Notes under the pieces: model-generated
Seen by the model: the letters and a program-made list of their open reading frames with translations, nothing else
Database searches by the model: none
Told to the model about the DNA's origin: nothing
Shown: positions 25,001-37,900 of the stretch, one piece after another
Layout of the letters: each line of letters starts with the position of its first letter
How positions within the stretch are numbered: position 1 is the first letter of the stretch
DNA from: Lingula anatina
Taxonomy: Eukaryota > Brachiopoda > Lingulata > Lingulida > Lingulidae
Length of the DNA: 64,000 nucleotides
Direction of reading: 5' to 3'
Assembly (NCBI RefSeq): GCF_001039355.2
Contig: NW_019775411.1
Span: 42,262-106,261 of the forward strand
Program-made: the position numbers and the translations under genes

Positions 25001-25819
25001 CTGTTTCAACTCAGTTAATTTCTTGACCAAAATAAATTTTAAAACTGACTTAAAGCAATCTTCAGCCATCACCATTTAATAATGTTTGATTCTAAATGTA
25101 GAATGGACAGAGATGATTACAAAAAATGTCTTCTCAAAGCCAGTCAAAGCAGAGTTCTGATCACACCAGTGCCCATTGATGCGATCTTATGACATGAAGC
25201 AGGGGCACTTGCTGAAAAATGGAATTAAAAAACAAGATATATTTCAATCAGTAGCTACATGCAAAACCAAACTTGAATGGTAAATGGCTCATTCTAAAGC
25301 CTGCATGGTGATGTTTCTCCGTTTGCATGTCAAGTAAAAATGATACGGTGTCTGAGCTGAAATAAAAATAATCATCAGTTACTCAATTGCATGCAAGAAG
25401 TCAACTTTCACCCAGAAATGTTCAATATGATAAAGAGTAATGACTGGTGAATTTTCTCAATCATTTCGCTGCTGTTTTGGAGGCTAAGGGGTTGTATGCA
25501 AGAGATAAAGCAGAAGAGTTCCCAGTTGAATCCCAGTTGAGTATTAACAGTAACAGCACACACAATATGTTACTTGCCCAAATTATCTTTAACATCTGCA
25601 AATAGTTCTGAATTGTTTTTGCTACAGATTCATTTAGCAATCACTAGTCTAGGATTACTGATATAGTGGAAATACAGTACAGTAAATATCTACAAAATCC
25701 TTTAAGATTTTATGCTACTCACAAAAAGAAAAAACTCAGACTCAAGGCAAACTCATGCTTTCTAGAGATATGTAAAATTTCATCTAAACTATCAGTGACT
25801 ATGATGATTCCCTTATGAC

Positions 25820-25867
<48 letters not shown>

Positions 25868-28800
25868 TGTTTATAAATAATATGTACTCACTTACACAGG
25901 AACTATTTGCAGCATTGGCATATACCCTTAAGTAAAGAAGTAATATAATCTCCACTTGTTATACAGAAATAGCCTTGAAGCATTCTACACATTTATAATT
26001 GGCTCAGTAAAAGTAAATTATTTCACTTATTTTCATTTAATCCTTAACTGATTTGGTTCAAATCTACAGTTGGATAAAATTTCCAGTTAATAAATTCTAG
26101 TCAATGTCTTACCAGTCAAAAATATTATACTACTTGTCATCAGCACAGCGTTTAAATTGAACCTTGTGCCTTGTTAGAAAACAATTCAAGGAACAAAACA
26201 CTTCTAAAACAATAGCACTATTTTTTTCACCCAAGATCCATTCTAATCAGTGATAACTACATGCATTTATCGGCAGGATGGATTTTGTATATCTCCTGTA
26301 CAATGGAGTGCATACAAAGCCCAGTGACTTTACAACAATAGTACTCCAGCTGAGAGCAAACAAATGATACAGTTGTTTAGGAGAGCCCCGGTAAATCCTG
26401 GGGCTTTTCTGTTCAATTCACCGCCATTGTATTGATCACAGCGCTTCTGCATGCTCTGTGAAGGCCACGGATCCCATGGTAATAGCGTTGACATCCCATT
26501 ATTGGCCCAAGGACCAGAGGGAGGCACAGGGCTTCTGCACAGTACACAGTCTGGCGCGGGTCAGAGGATAACATGTACATGCATGTGTAATTGCACGGAG
26601 GCCTGAAACGTACCATACTGTGCAGGCAGTGGCAATATTGAAAGTCGGCAGTGTACACTAGGAAGCAGAGCTTTGTACAGTGTCACGGGGACTGGAGCCA
26701 TTTTTTTGTATTTATAAACAAGGCGGACAGACTTCACTGGACAATTTGTGAAAAAATAAAAACTGGAACAGTGTCCACAGGCAATGAGGTAACACACTCA
26801 CAGATGTTTGAGTTCTCTTAAGCGGTGTGGACATAGAAACTTTGACCTGGGTCACTGACCACTGATTCTACTAGCCAGGACTACCTGAAAGCAAGGCTAG
26901 GTGATCATATATCTACAAGGTGGTCCCAATTCAAACCAACCTTCTCTAAAAGCCGGTTACCTTGCAGCATGTTGTCATAGATTAGATTTATCTGGAACCA
27001 ATTGCTGGCTCTGTATCTTCCTGGAAGCTTATTTTCTCCTCTGAGGAAACACATTTTTCCTGCTCTGGAGATACAGGGTAACGACCCTTTCTCAAGGGAT
27101 AATTTCAGTTCAATTTCTTCACAGGTCCTGACATCTACTTAAAGCCTATTTACCTGCATTGCCAGTCTGAACACTGAGGCAGAAGATGGCTTAATCTCTC
27201 AGCAGGTAGTTTCCAGAAGTTTGAGATCACAGCTCATTCTCTGGCTGAGCATGCACAGGACCTGATGTGTTCTCTGGACAGACACACTACAGGAAATTGT
27301 TTCACCTGCATATTACCATTCCAAGCTGAGGTGAACGATGAGCTGATTTCAAGGCAGATTGTTGAAGTCTAAATAGAATTCTGCAAGCTGATATTATCAG
27401 ATAGAATAAAATAGGCTGATTTTGTGGCTGTTAGCATAAATTCAGATTTTGTACCTGATGGCAGCAAGCAGGGCAGACTTAATACCAGTGGTAACAGGAT
27501 ACTTTCATTTGGAATCAGCTGAAAAAACACTCGAATCTCTCCTTTGAAAAGGAAAAAGGGGAATAAAAAAGAAGAGACATACAGAGATCCATGTTCTTTT
27601 ATTTTCCAACTGACCACTGATGACTCATAGTGGTCAGATTTTACTGGCAGACTGCAGAGCCACTTGAGTGGAACACCCATACTACCAACATTTATCCAAA
27701 ATATTTTAAAACATCCTTTTGCATGTACTTTTGGAAATAACAAGGAGACACTTTACTCAAATGATCTGTAAATAAAGCCAGTATCAGGTGGCACTCTACA
27801 GAAGCTTACAACAAATGCCGTGAAACCATCACTTTATCTCCAGTGAGCTTGAACGGCTTTGATGCCAGTTAAACAAGAAAAAGATAACTGAAAAAAAAAA
27901 AGTCTTCCAGGAATTAAGGCCCAAAGTAAGGTGTTTGTGAATAAGGCAGCCAGGACTGTGACTACACAGGATTGGTCATTTGATGACAAGTAGTGTCCAT
28001 TACCACCCATAGTTCCCCCTCCTCCCTTATCAATTAGCCCGAGTTGGTCATTTTGACCAACACCCCTGGTGACTTAGCACCTTTCCTCCCTCCATTCCTT
28101 CATCACTGTCCGATACATTCCAAGGCACCTGTAAACAGGTGGACATTCTGGTAGCCTTTGGCCCACCCCAAGACATCAACCTGACCAATTATTCATCAGC
28201 ATAACTCTGTAGTCATCCTCTATCTCTCTGCTCTGCCAACAGGAGGGACTTTCTAAAACAGGCATCATTCAGGAAAGGTAAGGCACTACCATAGTGAGCA
28301 GGAGGAACACAATCAGATATTGCACACATCGCAAGCTGGGAGGAATTAATCCAAAATATAAATAATCTCACCATTTTTACATGGTATCCATAATTTAGCT
28401 TCCTGTTCTACCTGATGCTGACAACAGCTGTGGCTCCCATGGTAATTCGTCAAACAAAAAATTCACGGTCCTAACTATAGCTGTAGCGGTCCATGCCGCA
28501 GTAAAGATAGGAAGAGATACGGCAGCTTGCTCGGAGAGGCAGATACTTTATATGAGTCTGCCTGAGAGAGTGACTGCAATACTTCCTTTACTTCCATAGC
28601 TCTATTACTCCAGGATTTATATATTCTGTTTTGACTAAAAAATATATAGGAGTGCATTCTATTAGGAGAGAAAGAAGGAAATTACTACTGACCTTATAGA
28701 TTCTACAGTAAATGGATAGTGCACTTACAGGGATCAGACACTCCATTATTTGGAACAATAACTGGAATTTTCTCTTGGTAAGTAAAACAGATTTTTTTCT

Positions 28801-29719
28801 CAGAGTTCCTTGACAACAAGTTGAAATGTATTATCACATGTATATAACATATCACCTACAATTTCCATCATCAATTGCTGGACAGAAATGTCAAAATACT
28901 TTTTTTTTTTTGGTTTTGTTTTTTAATTCCAAATTTGTATTCAATTTGTACCACTTGATTTTACTTCTGTGAAAAGAATGATAACAGGTATACAATTAAC
29001 AGGCTAGTCCCTCAATGTGGCCTTAGGCTTTTTAAAGGACAAAATAATTTTAATCAAACTTGTATTCAAGCAAGCAGACTCCACTTTCATCAATTGTGGA
29101 AGAAAGTGTCTTCTTTGTGTGTTAATTTAGCAATTATTTGACTCATATATTTGATTTTGCTAAAAATCTGTTGTTTTGGCTGAAGCAAATTTTGCTATAG
29201 AGAACCCAGTAAATCACCATCTATAACTTTTAATATAATTTTATACGCAATGCTATATCCTTTTATAAAGAGCACCTTGCGTGAAAGCCACAAATGTCCA
29301 TTATCTGTTGTGCCTCAAACACAGACCTATAAATAGATGTACTAATCTGCCACAAATTTGGTAGAGAAAATACATTTCCTGGAAAAAAACAAACTGCATT
29401 ATAAATGGGCTGTCAAGTCGGTCCCACTTCTATCATTGTTTTCTTCCAGTCCCACTGGCTTTGAGGGTCTTATTTATTAATGCAGTGTACTTTTCATCAG
29501 AATGAAGAGTGGGTTCATCTTTCAGCCGACATCTATCAATATCTGTTCATTTACAGACTCTATATGTTTTAATCCAGAGTTGTTTGTTTTTCAAAATATC
29601 ATTATTCTACTTATGTTTATAAAACCGAATTGCAAGTCATTTTTAAGGGTGAAACATGTCAGACATTCCGTATTATTCCCAGTAAGCAAAGTAATCTCAC
29701 ATGCACACAAGAACACAGG

Positions 29720-29777
<58 letters not shown>

Positions 29778-31856
29778 AATCCTATTGATTAGTTATTGTT
29801 TAAGCACTTCTCTTTCCTTGAATAACATACCTGGAAAAATGCAATTTAAATATCAAAATACAGTTGATACCATAGAACTCGGACTGGATAGTTGTTCAAG
29901 GCATGCTAAGAATCACATTGGGAAATGTTCACATCAGTTTCTTCTTACAAAAAATTAAAAAATCTGTTCCACAGGTTTGAGTTCAAGTTATAAGGTGACA
30001 AGTCGNGATACCTACTTTAAAAGATGGTTGAATCAACCAAAATTATGTGCATTTGTACTGAGTATCAGTTTAGTACATAATTTTAATGCATGTATATCTC
30101 TTATGAGGACCATCATAACAATATGAATTGGCAACACAATATGCCCCTTTCTCAACAAAACTTGTTTTCATCTTCATAACTGTGTAACTTTTATACATCA
30201 TGCAGTTCATTTATAAAAAGTAAAACAACTAAATGTATAACTTCACTCTTATGCTTCCCATATTACAAAAAAATTATTATCTTATTACAGATAAGAATTC
30301 TTCCAACAGATTTCTAAACTACGCTATAACTCTGTGTGCATTTATCTCCTGGTGTCCTGGTGTCGGTTCCGTAGCCGTTTACCATATCTTGATTTTCTGT
30401 ATATGTATGTATACATAATTGATTGAGTGGTCCCACTGGGACAAGCTTCATTATTGGAAAAGCAATAAATGTCGACAGTTTTCAATTGGGATATATTTTT
30501 TTTTGTTTGTCGCACAGACACTGATCTTATGTAAAAATTGTTTCATGGTTGCAATTAAAAGCATCACAAGATTGATAACAGATATACCCCCTGTTAATAC
30601 ATGTATTAGATTTATTCCTTTTTTTCATTTTGATTTCTTTTATATGAACTTTTCGATCTACTTTTAGAGATTTGCGTGTGTGTGAGGCTGTCTTGAATTT
30701 CTTTATAACCCATCAGACTGATAGCCAGTGATCAAGAGTTACCAGCTTCCCTGTCTTTTTTCCCCCCTCATTCAACAGTGAATCAACAATATGGACACCA
30801 ATATTTTAAAAATGAAAATCTGGGGTAGCGCTAACACTCGCCAATTTAGCCAAATGCTAAAACTGACTTAATTTGGCTAAACAAAAACTGGTTGATTTGA
30901 CTTGTTTTAGTTAAATTTAAACCATTTGGAGAAAAAAATAATGAAAAAGTAGTGATTTGGCTAAGAGAAAAAAATTGCCAGCGCTACCCCAGAAAATGTA
31001 AAACAATTATTATGATTATTTTTCTGCGTCGAGAATTTTTCCTTTTTTTTTTTGCCTGTTTCAACTGCCCTTATTTCTTGACCAAAATTAATTTTCGAGA
31101 CCGACTTATAAAGCAATCTTCAGCCATCACCATTTAATAATGTTCGATTCTAAATGTAGAATGGGCAGAGATGATTACAAAAAATGAGTTCTGATCACAC
31201 CAGTGCCCTTGATGCGATTTTGTGACATGAAGCAGGGGCACTTGCTGAAAAATGGAATTAAAAAACAAGATATATTTCAATCAGCTGCTACATGCAAAAC
31301 CAAACTTGAATGGTAAATGTCTCATTCTAAAACCTGCATGGTGATGTTTCTCCGTTTGCATGTCAAGTAAAAATGATACGGTGTCTGAGCTGAAATAAAA
31401 ATAATCATCAGTTACTCAATTGCATGCAAAAAAGTCAACTTTCACCCAGAAATGTTCAATATGATCAAGAGTAATGACTGGTGAATTTTCTCAATCATTT
31501 CACTGCTGATTTGGAGGCTGTGGGGTTGTATGCAAGAGATAAAACAGAAGAGTTCCCAGTTGAATCCCAGTTGAGTATTAACAGTAACAGCACACACAAT
31601 ATGTTACTTGCCCAAATTATCTTTAACATCTGCAAATAGTTCTGAATTGTTTTTGCTACAGATTCATTTAGCAATCACTAGTCTAGGATTACTGATATAG
31701 TGGAAATACATAGTTCAGTAAAAATCTACAAAATCCTTTAAGATTTTATGCTACTCACAAAAAGAAAAACTCTCAGACTCAAGGCAAACTCATGCTTTTT
31801 AGAGATATGTAAAATTTCATCTAAACTATCAGTGACAATGATGATTCCCTTATGAC

Positions 31857-31918
<62 letters not shown>

Positions 31919-34900
31919 TGTTTATAAATAATATGTACTCACTTACACAGGAACTATTTACAGCATTGGCATATACCCTTACCTTAAGTAAAGAAGTAAT
32001 ATAATCTCCACTTGTTATACAGAAATAGCCTTGAATCTCTCTAGCATTCTACACATTTATAATTGGCTCAGTAAAAGTAAATTATTTCACTTATTTTCAT
32101 TTAATCCTTTACTGATTTGGTTCAAATCTACAGTTGGATAAAATTTCCAGTTAATAAATTCTAGTCAATGTCTTACAAAATTTTATACCACTTGTCATCA
32201 GCACAGCATTTAAATTGTGACAGCACCTTGTGCCTTGTTAGAAAACAATTCAAGGAACAAAACACTTCTAAAACAATAGCACTATTTTTTTCACCCAAGA
32301 TCCATTCTAATCAGTGATAACTACATGCATTTATCGGCAGGATGGATTTTGTATATCTCCTGTACAATGGAGTGCATACAAAGCCCAGTGACTTTACAAC
32401 AATAGTACTCCAGCTGAGAGCAAACAAATGATACAGTTGTTTAGGAGAGCCCCGGTAAATCCTGGGGCTTTTCTGTTCAATTCACCGCCATTGTATTGAT
32501 CACAGCGCTTCTGCATGCTCTGTGAAGGCCACGGATCCCATGGTAATAGCGTTGACATCCCATTATTGGCCCAAGGACCAGAGGGAGGCACAGGGCTTCT
32601 GCACAGTACACAGTCTGGCGCGGGTCAGAGGATAACATGTGCATGCATGTGTGATTGCACGGAGGCCTGAAACGTACCATACTGTGCAGGCAGTGGCAAT
32701 ATTGAAAGTCGGCAGTGTACACTAGGAAGCAGAGCTTTGTACAGTGTCACGGGGACTGGAGCCATTTTTTTGTATTTATAAACAAGGCGGACAGACTTCA
32801 ATGGACAATTTGTGAAAAAATAAAAACTGGAACAGTGTCCACAGGCAATGAGGTAACACACTCACAGATGTTTGAGTTCTCTCAGCGTGTGGACATAAAA
32901 ACTTTGACCAGGGTCACTGACCACTGATTCCACTAGCCAGGACTACCTGAAAGCAAGGCTAGGTGATCATATATCTACAAGGTGGTCCCAATTCAAACCA
33001 ACCTTCTCTAAAAGCCGGTTACCTTGCAGCATGTTGTCATAGATTAGATTTATCTGGAACCAATTGCTGGCTCTGTATCTTCCTGGAAGCTTATTTTCTC
33101 CTCTGAGGAAACACATTTTTCCTGCTCTGGAGATACAGGGTAACGACCCTTTCTCAAGGGATAATTTCAGTTCAATTTCTTCACAGGTCCTGACATCTAC
33201 TTAAGGCCTATTTACCTGCATTGCCAGTCTGAACACTGAGGCAGAAGATGGCTTAATCTCTCAGCAGGTAGTTTCCAGAAGTTTGAGATCACAGCTCACT
33301 CTCTGGCTGAGCATGCACAGGACCTGATGTGTTCTCTGGACAAACACACTACTGGAAATTGTTTCACCTGCATATTACCATTCCAAGCTGAGGTGAACGA
33401 TGAGCTGATTTCAAGGCAGATTGTTGAAGTCTAAATAGAATTCTGCAAGCTGATATTATCAGATAGAATAAAATAGGCTGATTTTGTGGCTGTTAGCATA
33501 AATTCAGATTTTGTACCTGATGGCAGCAAGCAGGGCAGACTTAATACCAGTGGTAACAGGATACTTTCATTTGGTATCAGCTGAATAAACACTTGAAGCT
33601 CCCCTTTGAAAAGGAAAAAGGGAATAAAAAAGAAGAGACATACAGAGATCAATGCTCTTTTATTTTCCAACTGACCACTGATGACTCATAGTGGTCAGAT
33701 TTTACTGGAAGACTGCAGAGCCACTTGAGTGGAACACCCATACTTAAGTCACCAACATTTATCCAAAATATTTTAAAACATCCTTTTGCATGTACTTTTG
33801 GAAATAACAAGGAGACACTTTACTCAAATGATCTGTAAATAAAGCCAGTATCAGGTGGCACTCTACAGAAGCTTACAACAAATGCCGTGAAACCATCACT
33901 TTATCTCCAGTAAGCTTGAACGGCTTTGATGCCAGTTAAACAAGAAAAAGATAACTGAAAAAAAAAAGTCTTCCAGGAATTAAGGCCCAAAGTAAGGTGT
34001 TTGTGAATAAGGCAGCCAGGACTGTGACTACACAGGATTGGTCATTTGATGACAAGTAGTGTCCATTACCACCCATAGTTCCCCCTCCTCCCTTATCAAT
34101 TAGCCCGAGTTGGTCATTTTGACCAACACCCCTGGTGACTTAGCACCTTTCCTCCCTCCATTCCTTCATCACTGTCCGATACATTCCAAGGCACCTGTAA
34201 ACAGGTGGACATTCTGGTAGCCTTTGGCCCACCCCAAGACATCGACCTGACCAATTATTCATCAGCATAACTCTGTAGTCATCCTCTATCTCTCTGCTCT
34301 GCCAACAGGAGGGACTTTCTAAAACAGGCATCATTCAGGAAAGGTAAGGCACTACCATAGTGAGCAGGAGGAACACAATCAGATATTGCATACATCGCAA
34401 GCTGGGAGGAATTAATCCAAAATATAAATAATCTCACCATTTTTACATGGTATCCATAATTTAGCTTCCTGTTCTACCTGATGCTGACAACAGCTGTGGC
34501 TCCCATGGTAATTCGTCAAACAAAAAATTCACGGTCCTAACTATAGCTGTAGCGGTCCATGCCGCAGTAAAGATAGGAAGAGATACGGCAGCTTGCTCGG
34601 AGAGGCAGATACTTTATATGAGTCTGCCTGAGAGAGTGACTGCAATACTTCCTTTACTTCCATAGCTCTATTACTCCAGGATTTATATATTCTGTTTTGA
34701 CTAAAAAATATATAGGAGTGCGTTCTATTAGGAGAGAAAGAAGGAAATTACTACTGACCTTATAGATTCCACAGTAAATGGATAGTGCACTTACAGGGAT
34801 CAGAAACTCCATTATTTGGAACAATAACTGGAATTTTCTCTTGGTAAGTAAAACAGATTTTTTTCTCAGAGTTCCTTGACAACAAGTTGAAATGTATTGC

Positions 34901-37900
34901 CACATGTATATAACATATCATCTACAATTTCCATCATCAATTGCTGGACAGAAATGTCAAAATCCTTTTCTTTTTTTTTTTTTAATTTCAAATTTGTATT
35001 CAATTTGTATCACTTGATTTTACTTCTGTGAAAAGAATGACAACAGGTATACAATTCACAGGCTAGTTCCTTAATGTGGCCTTAGGCTTTTAAAAGGACA
35101 AAATAATTTTAATCAAACTTGTATTCAAGCAAGCAGACTCCACTTCCATCAATTGTGGAAGAAAGTGTCTTCTTTGTGTGTTAATTTAGCAATTATTTGA
35201 CTCAAATATTTGATTTTGATAAAAAATCTGTTGTTTTGGCTGAAGCAAATTTTGCTATAGAGAACCCAGTAAATCACCATCTATAACTTTTAATATAATT
35301 TTATACGCAATGCTATATCCTTTTATAAAGAGCACCTTGCGTGAAAGCCACAAATGTCCATTATCTGTTGTGCCTCAAACACAGACCTATAAATAGATGT
35401 ACTAATCTGCCACAAATTTGGTAGAGAAAATACATTTCCTGGAAAAAAACAAACTGCATTATAAATGGGCTGTCACGTCGGTCCCACTTCTATCATTGTT
35501 TTCTTCCAGTCCCACTGGCTTTGAGGATCTTATTTATTAATGCAGTGTACTTTTCATCAGAATGAAGAGTGGGTTCATCTTTCAGCCGACATCTATCAAT
35601 ATCTGTTCATTTACAGACTCTATATGTTTTAATCCCGAGTTGTTTTTTTTTTCAAAATATCATTATTCTACTTATGTTTATAAAACAGAATTGCAAGTCA
35701 TATTTAAGGGTGAAACATGTCAGACATTCTGTATTATTCCCAGTAAGCAAAGTAAACTCACATGCACACACACACACGCACACAAGAACACAGGTGGAGA
35801 GAGAGAGAGAGAGAAAAAGAGAGAGAGAGAAATCCTATTGATTAGTTATTGTTTAAGCACTTCTCTTTCCTTGAATAACATACCTGGAAAAATGCAATTT
35901 AAATATCAAAATACTGTTGATACCATAGAACTCGGACTGGATAGTTGTTGAAGGCATGCTAAGAATCACATTGGGAAATGTTCACATCAGTTTCTTCTTA
36001 CAAAAAATTAAAAAATCTGTTCCACAGGTTTGAGTTCAAGTTATAAGGTGACAAGCCGCGTGGAGTCTAAATTGAAAGCCCTTATATGAACAATGTGACT
36101 GCATTTTGCTATCAAATCCAGAGATTTTCTGTCTCTTTTTATATTTGAACAATATATAAACAAAATAAAAAAATGTCCCAATTAGAAAATTTCCAGCAAA
36201 CCAACATAAATGTTTTAGTTACAGAGTTGCAATCAATAAACTAAGGACATTCAAAGATAGCTGAAGTTGTTTCATCATTTAATTATTTCAAATCCCCTCC
36301 ATCTCTCCTTAAAAAATACAGCACGTATCTAGGCTCTAATATGGCCAAAAGCATCAGTTCTCATGCCTTAGCAAGTCCACAGGGTCAAGCAGCAGACAGA
36401 ATGCACAAAGACTGGAGTACCTGAAGAAAGAGGAGAACTGGCCATAAATACATATACATAGGCTAGCAGGCCAAGGTATAGATTTAATTAAGGTGACCAG
36501 TTTCAAAAGCACAATAGCAAACATGTGGGATCCTCCCATCTGTCTGCACACTTCTCTGTGTTTTGAGTGTCTGGGAACTTTAATTGCATATTGTAGTATT
36601 ATGAGAGAGAGAGAGAGCGAGTGAGCAAGTGAGAGAGAGAGAGAGAGAGAGAGAGCTAGTGAGCAAGTGAGAGAGAGAGAGCGAGTGAGCAAGTGAGAGA
36701 GAGAGAGAGAGAGATACGGCATATTGCTCAATTGGATTCAACCACCACAATCTTAAAACACACAGGTAAATAAATCCATGTGCTAAGTTGCCTAAAAACA
36801 GAGAGGAGATCTTGCCAGATAATGGAAAGACTAAACAACAAACAGACAGAGAGAGTTCATGGTACCACACCTGATTATAAGATTCTGCTCATGAGATGCA
36901 TTCACGTAAGCAAAAATAAAACGGCCCCGTAGCACTCCATTTGTTTCTGCAGTTACCAGATGTAAGCCCCCAAATGTGCCTCAGACCCATTTTTGGGCCA
37001 TAACATAGCATCTTTCCCCTCTGTAATATTATTTTTCCTTTACAAACCTTTTCATCTATCTCATACAATCCCATTACATCAGTAACTGCAGGTCATTTCA
37101 AATAACCTGAATGTAATTGGTAGGGGAACAGCAAAGGGAAAACATTGTATTAAGTAATTGTATTTAGTTGTGTATGTTATATATGTATATATATAAAATT
37201 AGTAGTGTACAGAGCCTGTAAAATGTAACTGTTTATATTTTAACAATCAATGAAGTACATTAAAAGTGAAAAAATTCATGGTACGGGTTAGGACCAGTCT
37301 AAAAAAAAAACAAGTTTATACAAGACAATATCTGCACAAGATTATGAATGTTGCTGTGCACTGCCAGAAAATTACGACCAAAATCTCAGTATGTTGGCTC
37401 ATCTTTTTTGTACCAAACATTTTTATTTCAATTTCCAAATATATGGACATTTTAGGGATGGTTTGAGAGTTTCCTGTGTAAATGCACCTCTAATTCTGAG
37501 CTCTTAGGCTGGTCAGTTTTAGCTCTTCTGGCCAATTTAACAAGTGTCCCACCTCTGACAATTCCCTGGTAGATGACCATCAATTCAGAGACCTGGTCAA
37601 GTGTCAAGCCAGTACATTATACAAGAAAACATTACATAGCTGTCTCATTTACAAATGACCACCCATTGAACATACTGCACAATGATGGCACTATAGCCCA
37701 ACATTTACATAAGCAAGGAAATACAACACAAATCTGTACTGACCTAAGTACAATGTAGCTATGATCTGTAAAGGTAACTTCTTTTTAATAGTCTAAGAAG
37801 GGGAAAAAAAACAGTATGAAATCCCTGCTCACTTGGGTCTGAAGACCAGCCTATCATACTTTCACTTAGATGTCCAACACCAAAAAATGTTCCTGTACCT

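Larger units (their letters stand above)
24149..30005. repeat. Tandem duplication 2, copy 1
   Basis: A direct, near-identical copy of 30016-36059. It begins at TTTAAAAGATGGTTGAATC and ends at GGTGACAAGTCG, immediately before the N at 30006. Differences are scattered substitutions, microsatellite length changes and one MITE. Confidence 0.93.
30016..36059. repeat. Tandem duplication 2, copy 2
   Basis: Matches 24149-30005 along its length. It carries the MITE at 30820-30992 and a different microsatellite structure near 35768-35832 (CA plus short GA instead of the longer GA tract at 29718-29774). After GGTGACAAGCCG the sequence becomes unique. Confidence 0.93.
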
